A DNA stretch of 42,465 nt from an uncultured Methylococcaceae bacterium (lineage in GTDB: Bacteria > Pseudomonadota > Gammaproteobacteria > Methylococcales > Methylomonadaceae): contig CAIPPE010000330.1 in NCBI GenBank assembly GCA_903866825.1, positions 1 to 42,465 on the forward strand, given 5' to 3'. The position numbers and the translations under genes were made by a program. This document shows positions 1-8,219 of the stretch, in pieces; position 1 is the first letter of the stretch; each line of letters opens with the position of its first letter. The notes under the pieces are model-generated. The model searched no databases, was not told the origin of the DNA, and worked only from the letters and a program-made list of their open reading frames with translations.

Positions 1-619
1 TAAAAATATCAGAGAGTTGTTCAGCATCGAATACCCGATCAGCCCAACGTTCAATATCTTCAACTGAGGCATTGGAGATTAAATTAATTTTGTCAGCAGG
101 AATAGCGCCAAAGCGCTTGGCTAATAAGCGTTGTAGTATGAGCATTTCACCCTCAACTTTTGCCTCAGCCTTAATACCTTCGGCCCATAGTTCTAATCGA
201 TCACCAAACATAACTTTAATCTCCTGTAAATCATCCACTTCTGGAAGTACGATAGCGTAGTTTTTCTTTCTTTTCAATGTTGCCCTGATCCAGATAGCAA
301 ACACGCGCTTTAAATCCGGTCGATCTTCTAACCAGTCGTTTAATAAGCCGATTAATTCTATGATACTGGTGGGGTCACTGTACGAAGTGCCATATATTTA
401 TCAATGCGGCTTTGAAACTCTATGGGTAGAATAATCCAAAGAGTGTAACCATTCATCTGGGATAAAACCCATGATGAGGTCACGCACCAATTCTGGATTA
501 GAAAACAGAAACTTATAACTACTATCATGGGGTTTATTTTCAACGGGTATGATTTTATTCCGTGGATGGTTAGCTTTAAAGTTATAATCCAGACTACTGT
601 TGACCTTAGGCCTACACAA
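1..619 (-). pseudogene. Degraded Rpn/YhgA-like recombination-promoting nuclease (Transposase_31 family), cut by window edge
   Basis: Three minus-strand fragments in different frames together read as one protein. The N-terminal piece (about 590 down to 401) contains PHDSSYKFLFSNPELVRDL and GFIPDEWLHSLDYS, typical of the YhgA-like family. A second frame (about 430 to 375) gives EFQSRIDKYMALRT. A third frame (about 372 to 1) gives SIIELIGLLNDWLEDRPDLK, then a helical tail with EGEMLILQRLLAKRFG and IERWADRVFDAEQLSDIF, running off the window. In intact relatives about 45 residues separate the first two pieces and about 80 the next two. The gene has therefore suffered two internal deletions with frame changes and is dead. 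Its 5' end lies beside the start of the divergent Rpn-type gene on the plus strand. The exact original start is not clear; 619 is the first possible codon (TTG). Confidence 0.8.
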
Positions 620-1488
620 TGAATTTTCTTGATATAAAAACAGACTTTGCGTTTAAAAAAGTCTTTGGTAGTGAAGGTTCGAAAGATTTGCTGATTAGCT
701 TTTTAAATTCAGTGATAGAGCTTGACCAGCAGCAAACCATTACTGATTTAACCATCGTTGACCCGTATAGCATCCCATTATTAAAGGGCATGAAAGACAC
801 CTTTGTTGATGTGAAAGCTGAACTCAGTGATAACACCCGCGTCATCATTGAAATGCAAGTCCTGAATCATCAAGGTTTTGAAAAACAAGTCTTATACAAT
901 GCGGCAAAAAATTACTCACTGCAATTAAAGAAAGGCGATGCTTATCACCTGCTTAATCCTGTTATTGCCTTAACTATCACTGATTTTATCTTGTTTAAAA
1001 ACAGTGATGAGCTAATTAACCGGTTTAAGTTACTCGAAAAAAAACACTTCATTCAATACAGTGATGACATTGAACTGATCTTTATCGAACTCCCCAAGTT
1101 TAATAAAACCGAACAAGAGCTGAACAGTGTTCAGGACAAATGGCTGTATTTTATTAAAAACGCTGGCAACCTGGACTACATTCCGAAGAATCTTAATCAA
1201 GAACTTGAAAAAGCCTTTAGTATTGCTAATGAAGCCAATCTTAGCGAAGAAGAGCTAGAGCTTCAGCATAAAAAGAAAGACTGGATTTATATTCAAAAGA
1301 GCTCAATTGAATTTGCTACAAAGACAGGTCTACAACAAGGACTGGAGCAGGGATTAGAGCAAGGCGAATGGAAGGAAAAGCTAAAAATAATAGAAAACGC
1401 CGTTCGAATAGGCTTACCCATGCAAACTATTATTGACCTCACCGGGCTTGATGAAAAACAAATCAGTTCATTACTGCCCAAGAAATAA
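619..1488 (+). CDS. Rpn family recombination-promoting nuclease / PD-(D/E)XK nuclease-type putative transposase
   Basis: A 289-residue protein of the PDDEXK_2 (TIGR01784-like) family. The N-terminus has the family signature DFAFKKVFGSEGSKDLL. The predicted nuclease core has Asp64 in FVDVKAE followed by Glu78-x-Gln80 in VIIEMQV, matching the D...ExQ version of the PD-(D/E)XK fold. The C-terminus carries a Gln/Gly/Glu-rich linker (LQQGLEQGLEQG, near residue 240) and a short helical tail ending ISSLLPKK. Relatives include E. coli RpnA-E, nucleases that promote RecA-independent recombination. They are often multicopy and associated with mobile or variable DNA. The gene is intact and starts head-to-head with a decayed relative of a different subfamily. 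No terminal inverted repeats were noticed. The annotation 'transposase' is traditional; transposition by this protein is not shown by the sequence. Confidence 0.85.
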   Translation: MNFLDIKTDFAFKKVFGSEGSKDLLISFLNSVIELDQQQTITDLTIVDPYSIPLLKGMKDTFVDVKAELSDNTRVIIEMQVLNHQGFEKQVLYNAAKNYSLQLKKGDAYHLLNPVIALTITDFILFKNSDELINRFKLLEKKHFIQYSDDIELIFIELPKFNKTEQELNSVQDKWLYFIKNAGNLDYIPKNLNQELEKAFSIANEANLSEEELELQHKKKDWIYIQKSSIEFATKTGLQQGLEQGLEQGEWKEKLKIIENAVRIGLPMQTIIDLTGLDEKQISSLLPKK

Positions 1489-1572
1489 CTCAATTAACAG
1501 CTATTATAAGTTTAACAACATAAGACCAGCCACTGATTACATCGAATTTTAGTTAACGGACTTGAACCCATA

Positions 1573-2850
1573 TTAACCTTCTTTTATGCGGTTAAGTTCC
1601 TGATGCATTTTTTCTTCATCTAACTCTTTTTCCCATTTTGCAGCGACTACTGTAGCAACACCATTACCAATCAGATTAGTCAAGGCGCGGACTTCAGACA
1701 TGAAACGATCAATTCCAAGTATTAAAGCAAGCCCAGCTACTGGAATTGTTGGAATCGCCGAAAGCGTTGCAGCAAGCGTTATAAACCCACTCCCTGTTAC
1801 ACCCGCAGCTCCTTTTGAGGTCAAAAGCAATACCGCGAGTATTGTTAACTCCTGAACCAAACTAAGTGATGTATTAGTGGCTTGCGCTACGAATATAGCC
1901 GCCATTGAAAGATAGATTGAAGTACCATCCAGATTAAATGAATAACCCGTTGGAATCACTAGCCCTACAACAGATTTAGAACAACCCAGACTCTCTAATT
2001 TAGTGATTATCCTTGGCAATACAGATTCCGATGACGAAGTGCCCAAAACAATCAGCAATTCATCTTTAATATAAATAATGAATTTGATTAAACTAAATCC
2101 TACCAGTTTTGCAATCAGACCCAACACCACAAAAATAAATAGCAAACAAGCCAGATAGAAACTACCCATTAATGAAGCAAGCGGCGCTAAAGACGAAATG
2201 CCATACTTTCCTACTGTAAAGGCCATCGCCCCAAAGGCACCCAAAGGAGCAAGCTTCATAATCGTTTCTACAACACCAAATAGTGCGTGAGATATTTTAG
2301 TGATAAATACCACAACCTCATTACCCGTTGTCTTCATTGCGGCAAGAGAGAAACCAAATAACAATGAAAACAACAGGACTTGTAATATATCCCCTTTAGC
2401 AAAAGCATCAACCACGCTAATCGGAATAATATTAAGTAGGAAATCTACAATACTTTGACTTTTTGCACCCTCTGTAAAAGTTGCCAACCCTTTAGTATCT
2501 AATGAGGTGACATCGATATTCATGCCCACACCTGGCTTAATAACATGGACAACAATCAAGCCGATAATTAAAGCCAGCGTACTCACCACTTCAAAATAAA
2601 TCAGTGTTTTTATGCCCACGCGACCTACTTTATCCATATCCTGCATACCCGCAATGCCTGAAACTACGGTACAGAAAATAATAGGCGCAATAATCATTTT
2701 GATCAGCTTAATAAAACCATCGCCCAAAGGCTTCAACGTTATCGCTGTTTCAGGATAAAAATGTCCTAACAAAACACCTAATAGTATGGCTATTAATACT
2801 TGAACATAAAGGTGTTGATAGTAACTTTTCGGTCGCTGAATTTGTTGCAT
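1573..2850 (-). CDS. dctA: C4-dicarboxylate (dicarboxylate/amino acid:cation) symporter DctA
   Basis: A 425-residue inner-membrane transporter, close to the 428 residues usual for DctA. It should import succinate, fumarate or malate with protons or sodium. Family hallmarks are the N-terminal [20 protein letters not shown], the serine-rich re-entrant loop [11 protein letters not shown], the motif [17 protein letters not shown] in the substrate region, and [13 protein letters not shown] followed by [14 protein letters not shown]. About eight hydrophobic helices are visible. The gene lies 39 nt downstream of a small secreted protein on the same strand and may be co-transcribed with it. It converges on the Rpn-type gene to its left. 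No clear Shine-Dalgarno sequence precedes the ATG. A dicarboxylate importer in a presumed obligate methanotroph is mildly unexpected but seen in related genomes. Confidence 0.93.
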   Translation of the reverse strand: MQQIQRPKSYYQHLYVQVLIAILLGVLLGHFYPETAITLKPLGDGFIKLIKMIIAPIIFCTVVSGIAGMQDMDKVGRVGIKTLIYFEVVSTLALIIGLIVVHVIKPGVGMNIDVTSLDTKGLATFTEGAKSQSIVDFLLNIIPISVVDAFAKGDILQVLLFSLLFGFSLAAMKTTGNEVVVFITKISHALFGVVETIMKLAPLGAFGAMAFTVGKYGISSLAPLASLMGSFYLACLLFIFVVLGLIAKLVGFSLIKFIIYIKDELLIVLGTSSSESVLPRIITKLESLGCSKSVVGLVIPTGYSFNLDGTSIYLSMAAIFVAQATNTSLSLVQELTILAVLLLTSKGAAGVTGSGFITLAATLSAIPTIPVAGLALILGIDRFMSEVRALTNLIGNGVATVVAAKWEKELDEEKMHQELNRIKEG

Positions 2851-2889
2851 AGAAATGGATGACTAGTTAATTCAAGGATTATTAGCCAG

Positions 2890-3249
2890 TTATTTACTGG
2901 ACTTTTCATCTAAGGCTGCTTTAGCAGTTTCTGTTTCTACCTTAATCTTGTCTACTAAAGCTTTAAATCTGCTTTGCTGTTCATTAGCTGTCTTGGCAAT
3001 TAGCGCATTGTCTGCATTGGCTTCATTAATCAGACACGTATTGTAGTTGCTCGCTTTATGCTGCCATTCGTTTATTTCCTTAATGCTTTGGTTAAAACTA
3101 TCTATGGTCTTTAAATCAATGGCTGGACTTAATGGCTCTGTACCACAGGCAGTACTAGGCGACCAGACCCCATTATTAATAGTCCCAGCTATACCCATAG
3201 AAGCGGTAGACCCTATTATCAGGGCTAGAAGAACTGATTTCTTTTGCAT
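2890..3249 (-). CDS. Small secreted protein of unknown function
   Basis: I do not recognise this family. The protein starts MQKKSVLLALIIGSTASMG, a clear Sec signal peptide with likely cleavage after an Ala-x-Ala-like site around residue 22, giving a mature protein of under 100 residues. The mature part has two cysteines (in STACGTEP and YNTCLINE), which could form one disulphide, and is otherwise predicted helical, ending in a charged Lys/Glu-rich tail. I chose the ATG at 3249 because AAAAGG sits 8 nt upstream. An in-frame GTG three codons earlier overlaps that ribosome site. The gene lies 39 nt upstream of dctA on the same strand, so a shared transcript is possible. It shares a 180-nt upstream region with the divergent acyltransferase gene. 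Confidence 0.7.
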   Translation of the reverse strand: MQKKSVLLALIIGSTASMGIAGTINNGVWSPSTACGTEPLSPAIDLKTIDSFNQSIKEINEWQHKASNYNTCLINEANADNALIAKTANEQQSRFKALVDKIKVETETAKAALDEKSSK

Positions 3250-3431
3250 TGTTAACACCTTTTATTGATTTTATTTAATTAATCTGACTAACGTTACTTG
3301 TCGATGGTCACTAAAGACCCTCAATATTGTCATCAGTTCCCACCCAGCCTTTCAAGGCCTATTAACACTTTAATGCCTTTATAAATCGATAAATAGTGAT
3401 ATCCTGATTTTTTAAGTCATTATTACTAAAA

Positions 3432-4568
3432 ATGAACATAAAACAAATTCAAAGTATGTCACAAATTGACCCTGCCGCCTGGAATCAACTTGCCGGGACA
3501 GATTATCCATTTATCCGACATGAATTTCTAATGGCTCTTGAGCAAAGTGGCTCTGTTTGCAATCAAACTGGCTGGAAACCTGCGCATTTATTAGTTTATG
3601 ATAATGAAATATTAATCGCTTTAATGCCGTTGTATCTTAAAGGACATTCCTGGGGTGAATACATTTTCGACCATCAATGGGCACAAGCATTTCAACAGCA
3701 TGGACTCAATTATTATCCTAAATGGTTAACAGCTATTCCTCTTACACCTTGCCAAGGCTCTCGTATTGTTGTTCGGGATCAAATTGATTCTTTAAAAATA
3801 ACGGAATTATTGCTGACCTTTATACAAAAACTTTCCGAGGAACAAAATATATCTTCATGGCATTGCTTATTCCCTACCCTACCCCAAGTAAAATTACTCG
3901 AATCTTTAAAATTAAGCATCCGTGAGGGCGTTCAGTTCCAGTGGTTTAATAAAGGTTACCACGATTTTGATGACTATTTACTAGCCCTAAGCAGTAGTAA
4001 GCGAAAAATGATCAAGCGTGAACGTAAACGGATATTAGAACAGGGTATCGAATTATTACCTATTGCAGGCACAGAGATTACTCCAAAACAATGGCAGATA
4101 TTCTATAATTTTTACTCCATGACCTATTTAAAAAAAGGCTCTGAACCGTATTTAAATCTAGCCTTTTTTGAACAAATAGCGGCTAATATGGGTGAGCAAC
4201 TATTGCTTGTTTTTGCCATTAAAGATGATAATCCTGTCGCAGTTGCACTGAGCTTTGTTGGCGCTGATACCTTATACGGACGCTATTGGGGGTGTTATGA
4301 CGAATACCATAGCCTCCACTTTGAAACGTGTTATTACCAGGGAATTGAATATTGCATTCAAAAGAGCTTGAAACGATTTGACTCAGGCGCTCAGGGTGAG
4401 CATAAAATTGCTCGGGGCTTTGAACCTATCACCACTTATTCTGCACATTGGATTCAGGATAGCCAGTTCTCAAAAGCCGTTGAACACTTCGTCATCGAAG
4501 AACGAAAAGCCATTGAACACTACAGGGAAAAAGCCAGTTCTTATTTGCCTTTTAAACAGACAGATTAA
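3432..4568 (+). CDS. FemAB-like / DUF482 peptidogalycan biosynthesis-type acyltransferase (GNAT superfamily)
   Basis: A 378-residue protein matching the PF04339 family (formerly DUF482), a tandem GNAT-fold group related to FemAB aminoacyltransferases. Signatures are PAAWNQLAGTDYPFIRHEFL at the start, SSSKRKMIKRERKRI mid-protein, and FETCYYQGIEYCI followed by GAQGEHKIARGFEP near the C-terminus; these are highly characteristic of the family. The true substrate is not established; 'peptidoglycan biosynthesis/recognition' is only the family label. The gene stands alone, with rubredoxin 94 nt downstream. No convincing Shine-Dalgarno site precedes the ATG, so start confidence is moderate, but the conserved N-terminal motif fits this start. 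Confidence 0.88.
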   Translation: MNIKQIQSMSQIDPAAWNQLAGTDYPFIRHEFLMALEQSGSVCNQTGWKPAHLLVYDNEILIALMPLYLKGHSWGEYIFDHQWAQAFQQHGLNYYPKWLTAIPLTPCQGSRIVVRDQIDSLKITELLLTFIQKLSEEQNISSWHCLFPTLPQVKLLESLKLSIREGVQFQWFNKGYHDFDDYLLALSSSKRKMIKRERKRILEQGIELLPIAGTEITPKQWQIFYNFYSMTYLKKGSEPYLNLAFFEQIAANMGEQLLLVFAIKDDNPVAVALSFVGADTLYGRYWGCYDEYHSLHFETCYYQGIEYCIQKSLKRFDSGAQGEHKIARGFEPITTYSAHWIQDSQFSKAVEHFVIEERKAIEHYREKASSYLPFKQTD

Positions 4569-4662
4569 AATTATCTTGAAAATCTCATGATAACTGTTAC
4601 ATTCAAGACAACTTTTAACAAAGTATAAACTTAATTTTAACTCGAACCACCAGGGATTAATA

Positions 4663-4833
4663 ATGGCTGATTTTAAGAAATATATATGCGATGTTTGTGA
4701 CCATGTTTATGATGAAGCAGAAGGAGACGAGGACTCCGGTATTGCACCCGGTACGCTATGGGCAGATATACCCGATGATTGGCACTGTCCTGTTTGCAAG
4801 GTAGGAAAGGAGGACTTCAGTTTGTTAAAATAA
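4663..4833 (+). CDS. Rubredoxin
   Basis: A 56-residue one-iron electron carrier. Four cysteines bind the iron in two knuckles: Cys9 and Cys12 in YICDVC, and Cys42 and Cys45 in HCPVCKVGK. Between them lie the family-typical [18 protein letters not shown] residues. It has no signal peptide, so it should be cytosolic, passing single electrons between a reductase and partner enzymes such as oxygenases, peroxide-scavenging proteins or haem-copper oxidase assembly. The ribosome site AGGGA lies 7 nt before the ATG. It is followed by a strong shared terminator. No obvious redox partner is adjacent, so the partner cannot be read from context. Confidence 0.95.
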   Translation: MADFKKYICDVCDHVYDEAEGDEDSGIAPGTLWADIPDDWHCPVCKVGKEDFSLLK

Positions 4834-4874
4834 ACTGAAATTACGCGATAAAGATTAATACCATCGGAATAAAA

Positions 4875-4910
4875 AAAAGGGGGGGTGGAGTAAATACCGT
4901 CCCCCTTTTA
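4875..4910. terminator. Bidirectional Rho-independent terminator between rubredoxin and olsA
   Basis: An inverted repeat pairs AAAAGGGGG with CCCCCTTTT around a loop of about 15 nt. It ends in a T-rich run for plus-strand transcripts, and the A-run before the stem serves the minus strand. It sits between the convergent rubredoxin and olsA genes. Confidence 0.8.
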
Positions 4911-4920
4911 TTACCCTAAG

Positions 4921-5706
4921 CTAAGCCTGAACAGACTCAATAGTACTTCCTATATCAGACTTTAATACAACCTCTGAAATCATCTCTCTCGCCTCGACAC
5001 TCAGCCTTTGCCGATCTTTACCGACTGGCTTGAGTATTGGGAGAAAAGATACACCCACTTCAATTTTGTCCAAACTTAACATTTTTAAAAGATGAGGAAT
5101 AAAATCATCGTCCCCGACAAAGGGGGTTAGTTGCTTACAATCACCTAGATATTCAAGCGCAATCGGCTGAATATTAGCCTTTGCTAGCAGTGCCGGTTGA
5201 AACAATGAAGCATGAAAACCAAGAACCTCATTCCCTTGAGTCGTTGTCCCCTCAGGAAAAGCAATAACATTACCCTGCTGTTTTAATGCCCAAATTATTT
5301 TTTCAGAGATAAGCTTAATTTGTTTCTTATCGCCCCTACGAATAAAGATCGTGCCAGCCTGCCTTGATAAAAATCCGATAATGGGCCAACTTAAAATATC
5401 ACTCTTAGCAACAAAATAGGCCGGTAAAAACTGGCCTATAACAATAATGTCTATCCAGGAAATGTGATTGCTTACTAAAAGAGTGCCTTGTTCTGGCAAG
5501 TTACCCGATTGAGTGATTGATAGATTCAAAATCCGGCTAAACAGCCTTAACCAATGAACTTTTATTGCATCACGGCTTCTTTTAGCTACATTCAGTGAGC
5601 TCAACAGATTAATCAATGGAAATACAATCGCTGATATTATGACGCCGTAACAAAATAAAAGAACGATTTGAGTCAGCTTATAAAGTAACCGTATTTTCAA
5701 TTTCAT
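4921..5706 (-). CDS. olsA: Lyso-ornithine lipid / 1-acyl-glycerol-3-phosphate O-acyltransferase (OlsA-type, PlsC fold)
   Basis: A 261-residue membrane-associated acyltransferase. An N-terminal hydrophobic segment (residues 8-35) is followed by the PlsC catalytic box NHISWID, with His81 and Asp86 spaced HX4D, and the glycerophosphate-binding-type motif FPEGTTT at 150-156. PlsC-family enzymes acylate either lysophosphatidate or lyso-ornithine lipid. I favour the second because the gene starts inside the end of an OlsB homologue (29-nt overlap), the classical olsB-olsA arrangement, in which OlsA adds the second acyl chain to lyso-ornithine lipid. A role as a second PlsC remains possible. It ends 11 nt before a bidirectional terminator. 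Confidence 0.85.
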   Translation of the reverse strand: MKLKIRLLYKLTQIVLLFCYGVIISAIVFPLINLLSSLNVAKRSRDAIKVHWLRLFSRILNLSITQSGNLPEQGTLLVSNHISWIDIIVIGQFLPAYFVAKSDILSWPIIGFLSRQAGTIFIRRGDKKQIKLISEKIIWALKQQGNVIAFPEGTTTQGNEVLGFHASLFQPALLAKANIQPIALEYLGDCKQLTPFVGDDDFIPHLLKMLSLDKIEVGVSFLPILKPVGKDRQRLSVEAREMISEVVLKSDIGSTIESVQA

Positions 5707-6469
5707 TAGTCGCCTGATAACCTTTAATATAGTGCTTGCTGTAACGATCCTTTAACTGATCCAGTGGTAACAATACAAATAAATCCATGCAATTAAAATC
5801 CTTATCCCAATAAGGATCGCCACAAATCAATGCACCAAAACGAAAATAGGCTTTTAATAAGGGAGGAATACCCGATTCATCACGCTGACACCTTAACTCA
5901 GCAGGGACTGTAATACTGGGGGTCACTTGAATAGTTGACGGTGCAATATTTTTTGGATCAATATTGCGATAAACCGCATCAACCGCAAAACCACTTGGCC
6001 CTGGGGTAATACTCGCACACCCTAATAAGTAGTTATATTGCCCCTCTAAGGCATATTGAACCAGTGCCGACCAAAGAGTCGTTAATACTGCTCCACCTCG
6101 ATAATCTGGATCGACGCAGGTTCTACCGACTTCCAGGAAGCGCCCAGGAAGAGTTAAAACCTGATCCAGATTAAACTCATCCTGAGAGTAAAAACGACCT
6201 AATCGTTGCGCCTGAAATTGGTTTAATAAACGAGTGTATCCCACTATCTTCTGGTTTACATTGTCATAAACAATTAAATGATCACAGAAACTATCAACTT
6301 CATCATAATCAAGTCCCTCTGATTCAGTTTTAAGTTTTGCGCCCATTTCCTTAGCAAAAACACGATACCGTAAAGCTTGTGCTTCCCTAATTAAATCGTC
6401 TGTATCTGCCAAAAAACATTCGAGTTTTTTTAATGCCTTAATGGGTGCTACTGTCTCTGTTTTTTTCAT
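5678..6469 (-). CDS. olsB: L-ornithine N(alpha)-acyltransferase OlsB (Acetyltransf_5 family)
   Basis: A 263-residue GNAT-like enzyme that transfers a 3-hydroxyacyl chain from acyl carrier protein to ornithine, giving lyso-ornithine lipid. Family features seen are LRYRVFAKEMGA near residue 40, DSFCDHLIVYD, GRFLEVGRTCVDPDYRGG in the acyl-donor region, the conserved CASITPGPSGFAVDAVY stretch, and a C-terminal RFGALICGDPYWDKDFNC. Length fits the family. The ATG is preceded by GGTGAG at 7 nt. It is the first gene of the olsB-olsA pair and has its own upstream region with phased TTGTCAT-like repeats, suggesting regulated expression. Some hemolysin-like proteins share the domain, but the adjacent acyltransferase strongly favours OlsB. 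Confidence 0.9.
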   Translation of the reverse strand: MKKTETVAPIKALKKLECFLADTDDLIREAQALRYRVFAKEMGAKLKTESEGLDYDEVDSFCDHLIVYDNVNQKIVGYTRLLNQFQAQRLGRFYSQDEFNLDQVLTLPGRFLEVGRTCVDPDYRGGAVLTTLWSALVQYALEGQYNYLLGCASITPGPSGFAVDAVYRNIDPKNIAPSTIQVTPSITVPAELRCQRDESGIPPLLKAYFRFGALICGDPYWDKDFNCMDLFVLLPLDQLKDRYSKHYIKGYQATNEIENTVTL

Positions 6470-6517
6470 CGATTCTCACCTAACTCAAATAAATATGCGA
6501 TAGGTTAATCAACAAAA

Positions 6518-6568
6518 ATGTCAAATTGGTTAACGGAAAATGACAATCCCGTTAATTTTTCATGACAA
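6518..6568 (-). promoter_or_regulatory. Candidate Pho-box-like phased repeats upstream of olsBA
   Basis: On the minus strand, TTGTCAT, TTGTCAT and TTGACAT start at 6568, 6546 and 6524, exactly 22 bp apart. The units between them, on the 11-bp register, are TTAAC-containing. PhoB sites are built of 11-bp direct repeats of CTGTCAT-like heptamers, and olsB is known to be phosphate-regulated in rhizobia. The last unit also reads TTGACA and could act as a -35 element, with TATCGC or CATATT downstream as a weak -10, about 50 nt before the olsB start. The intermediate units match poorly, so this is a candidate only. Confidence 0.4.
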
Positions 6569-6649
6569 ATTAAAGACGATTATTAATCAAAACAGGGCAG
6601 CACCCCCAACCCCCTTTAGCCTTTGGAAAGTTAAATGGGCGCTTATTAT

Positions 6650-7408
6650 TTACCAGTTCATAAATAGCGAACCCATAATTAAGTGGTGCATAGTATCTGG
6701 AGTCGTATTAATTCGGGTTAGATATTGATTTAAATACCCCCCTTCAGCACGGAAGTTTTTATTAAATGTCCATCCAAGTCCAGCGAAGAAGCGATTTTGA
6801 TCAAACCCGGATTGACCGCCAGTCGGAGTAGAATTAGCCCTGACAAAAGCTTCATCCCAAGAAATCAGACTTAACCGTGGTTCAAATTCCAGGGGATGCA
6901 AAAAACGAATCATTTGACGTGGACGTACACGCACTTCATTATTATTGTAAGGAATAAAATTACTTTCAATCATGGTTCGGAAAGTAACCGTTCCAATGCT
7001 GGTAGGTAAAACATAGCGGAATGCCGGCCAAACATCTTGCTGTGCCTTATAAGGAGCAACCACACCTGAAGCGCTAATCTGTTGGGTAGGTAAATAAGTG
7101 TAACCCGCCCAAATTGTTGCACGGTCAGAGAGTGAGTAACCTATTGCAGCACGAGCCATACCTTGATACCAATGATTCCAGTCATGATCCCAACGAGACT
7201 GCCCTTCTAACCAGATACGTACATTTTCTAATTTTGGATCAACTGCTTTCAGACTACCTTCACCAACGACTTGAGCCCAACTCCCTGCATCCTGAACTAA
7301 ATCATCCTGAACAGCGGGTGCCGTAGCAGCCACTGTTGTAAATGCCGTACTGTAAGCACTGAGGACTGTTATACCCATAAACAAAGCTTTGATTGTTTTG
7401 TTATTCAT
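6650..7408 (-). CDS. DUF2490 outer-membrane beta-barrel protein
   Basis: A 252-residue exported protein. A signal peptide (MNNKTIKALFMGITVLSAYS...) ends near TVAATA, residue 30. The mature part begins with DAGSWAQVVGEGSL, then alternating-pattern beta strands, the family-typical ENVRIWLEGQSRW, SLISWDEAFVRAN and GFDQNRFFAGLGWTFNKNFR. It closes with an aromatic C-terminal strand ending FMNW, as expected for outer-membrane barrels. The function of DUF2490 proteins is not known. A ribosome site (AAAGG) lies 8 nt before the ATG. It is upstream of olsB on the same strand, but 180 nt and a putative promoter separate them. Confidence 0.88.
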   Translation of the reverse strand: MNNKTIKALFMGITVLSAYSTAFTTVAATAPAVQDDLVQDAGSWAQVVGEGSLKAVDPKLENVRIWLEGQSRWDHDWNHWYQGMARAAIGYSLSDRATIWAGYTYLPTQQISASGVVAPYKAQQDVWPAFRYVLPTSIGTVTFRTMIESNFIPYNNNEVRVRPRQMIRFLHPLEFEPRLSLISWDEAFVRANSTPTGGQSGFDQNRFFAGLGWTFNKNFRAEGGYLNQYLTRINTTPDTMHHLIMGSLFMNW

Positions 7409-7728
7409 CGTTAAAACCTTTCTGTTGTATTTTTAAATGTCTCTATCGTATAGCCAGTTTCATGCCATATTTAAAAATCATTACAATTCAAGAAGTAAAA
7501 ATTTAAAGACCTGAAGTTAAACACTTTACAGACTCTTAAAGGGTTCTAAAAAACCAATTTCCAGCATTCATTTCAACCAATGGTTCATTTGATTGCCTGA
7601 TAAACCACTATTAAACTTTGGCATTGGCTTTATGGTTTCACCCTTAATGCTTTCTAATGTAATTAATGTGGCCTTATAATGCTATCTAAGCAACTAATCT
7701 ATCTTTAACGTACAAATGGAACCCAACG
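7409..7728. other. Divergent intergenic region between the DUF2490 gene and the peroxidase gene
   Basis: This 320-nt AT-rich stretch holds the upstream regions of two divergent genes. For the peroxidase gene, TATAAT at 7675-7680 is a good -10 element, but the -35 position (TTCTAA, about 17 nt upstream) is poor. I see no open reading frame, tRNA or repeat worth calling. Confidence 0.5.
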
Positions 7729-8211
7729 ATGAGCGCAGCTATTTATCAGTTTAAAGCGAACCTTTTGGATGGCACCGAGGTCTCTCTCGACGATTATCGA
7801 GACAAGGTTTTATTGATCGTGAATACTGCAAGTCGTTGTGGTTTCACCCCTCAATATCAAGGCCTGGAAAATTTATATGAGCGCTATCGGAATCAGGGCC
7901 TAGTCGTCTTGGGGTTTCCTTGTAATCAGTTCGGTGCTCAAGAACCTGGAAACGCCGAAAATATCGGCAGCTTTTGCCAACTGAATTATGGGGTGAGCTT
8001 CCCAATGTTCGCAAAAATTGAGGTCAATGGCAAACAAACCCATCCGCTTTATCGCTATCTTAGGAGTAATGCCAAAGGGTTTTTAGGATCAACCTGTATT
8101 AAATGGAATTTCACTAAATTCTTGATCAACCGGGATGGACAAGTTATCGCTCGCTACGGGTCTTTAGTTAAACCGGAGTCATTAACAACAGCCATAGAAA
8201 ACCTGTTATAA
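7729..8211 (+). CDS. Glutathione peroxidase (cysteine type)
   Basis: A 160-residue thiol peroxidase that reduces hydrogen or lipid peroxides using glutathione or thioredoxin. The active-site motif is NTASRCGFTPQY with Cys37 in place of selenocysteine. The catalytic tetrad partners are visible in GFPCNQFGAQEPG (Gln) and KWNFTKFL (Trp and Asn). There is no signal peptide, so it is cytosolic. Length is standard for bacterial BtuE-type enzymes. GGAA lies 8 nt upstream of the ATG. A HAD hydrolase follows after 8 nt and is probably co-transcribed. Confidence 0.95.
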   Translation: MSAAIYQFKANLLDGTEVSLDDYRDKVLLIVNTASRCGFTPQYQGLENLYERYRNQGLVVLGFPCNQFGAQEPGNAENIGSFCQLNYGVSFPMFAKIEVNGKQTHPLYRYLRSNAKGFLGSTCIKWNFTKFLINRDGQVIARYGSLVKPESLTTAIENLL

Positions 8212-8219
8212 ATACCCGC

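Noticed and set aside
7790-7850. Selenocysteine insertion in the glutathione peroxidase
   Set aside because: The active-site codon is TGT (cysteine), with no in-frame TGA.
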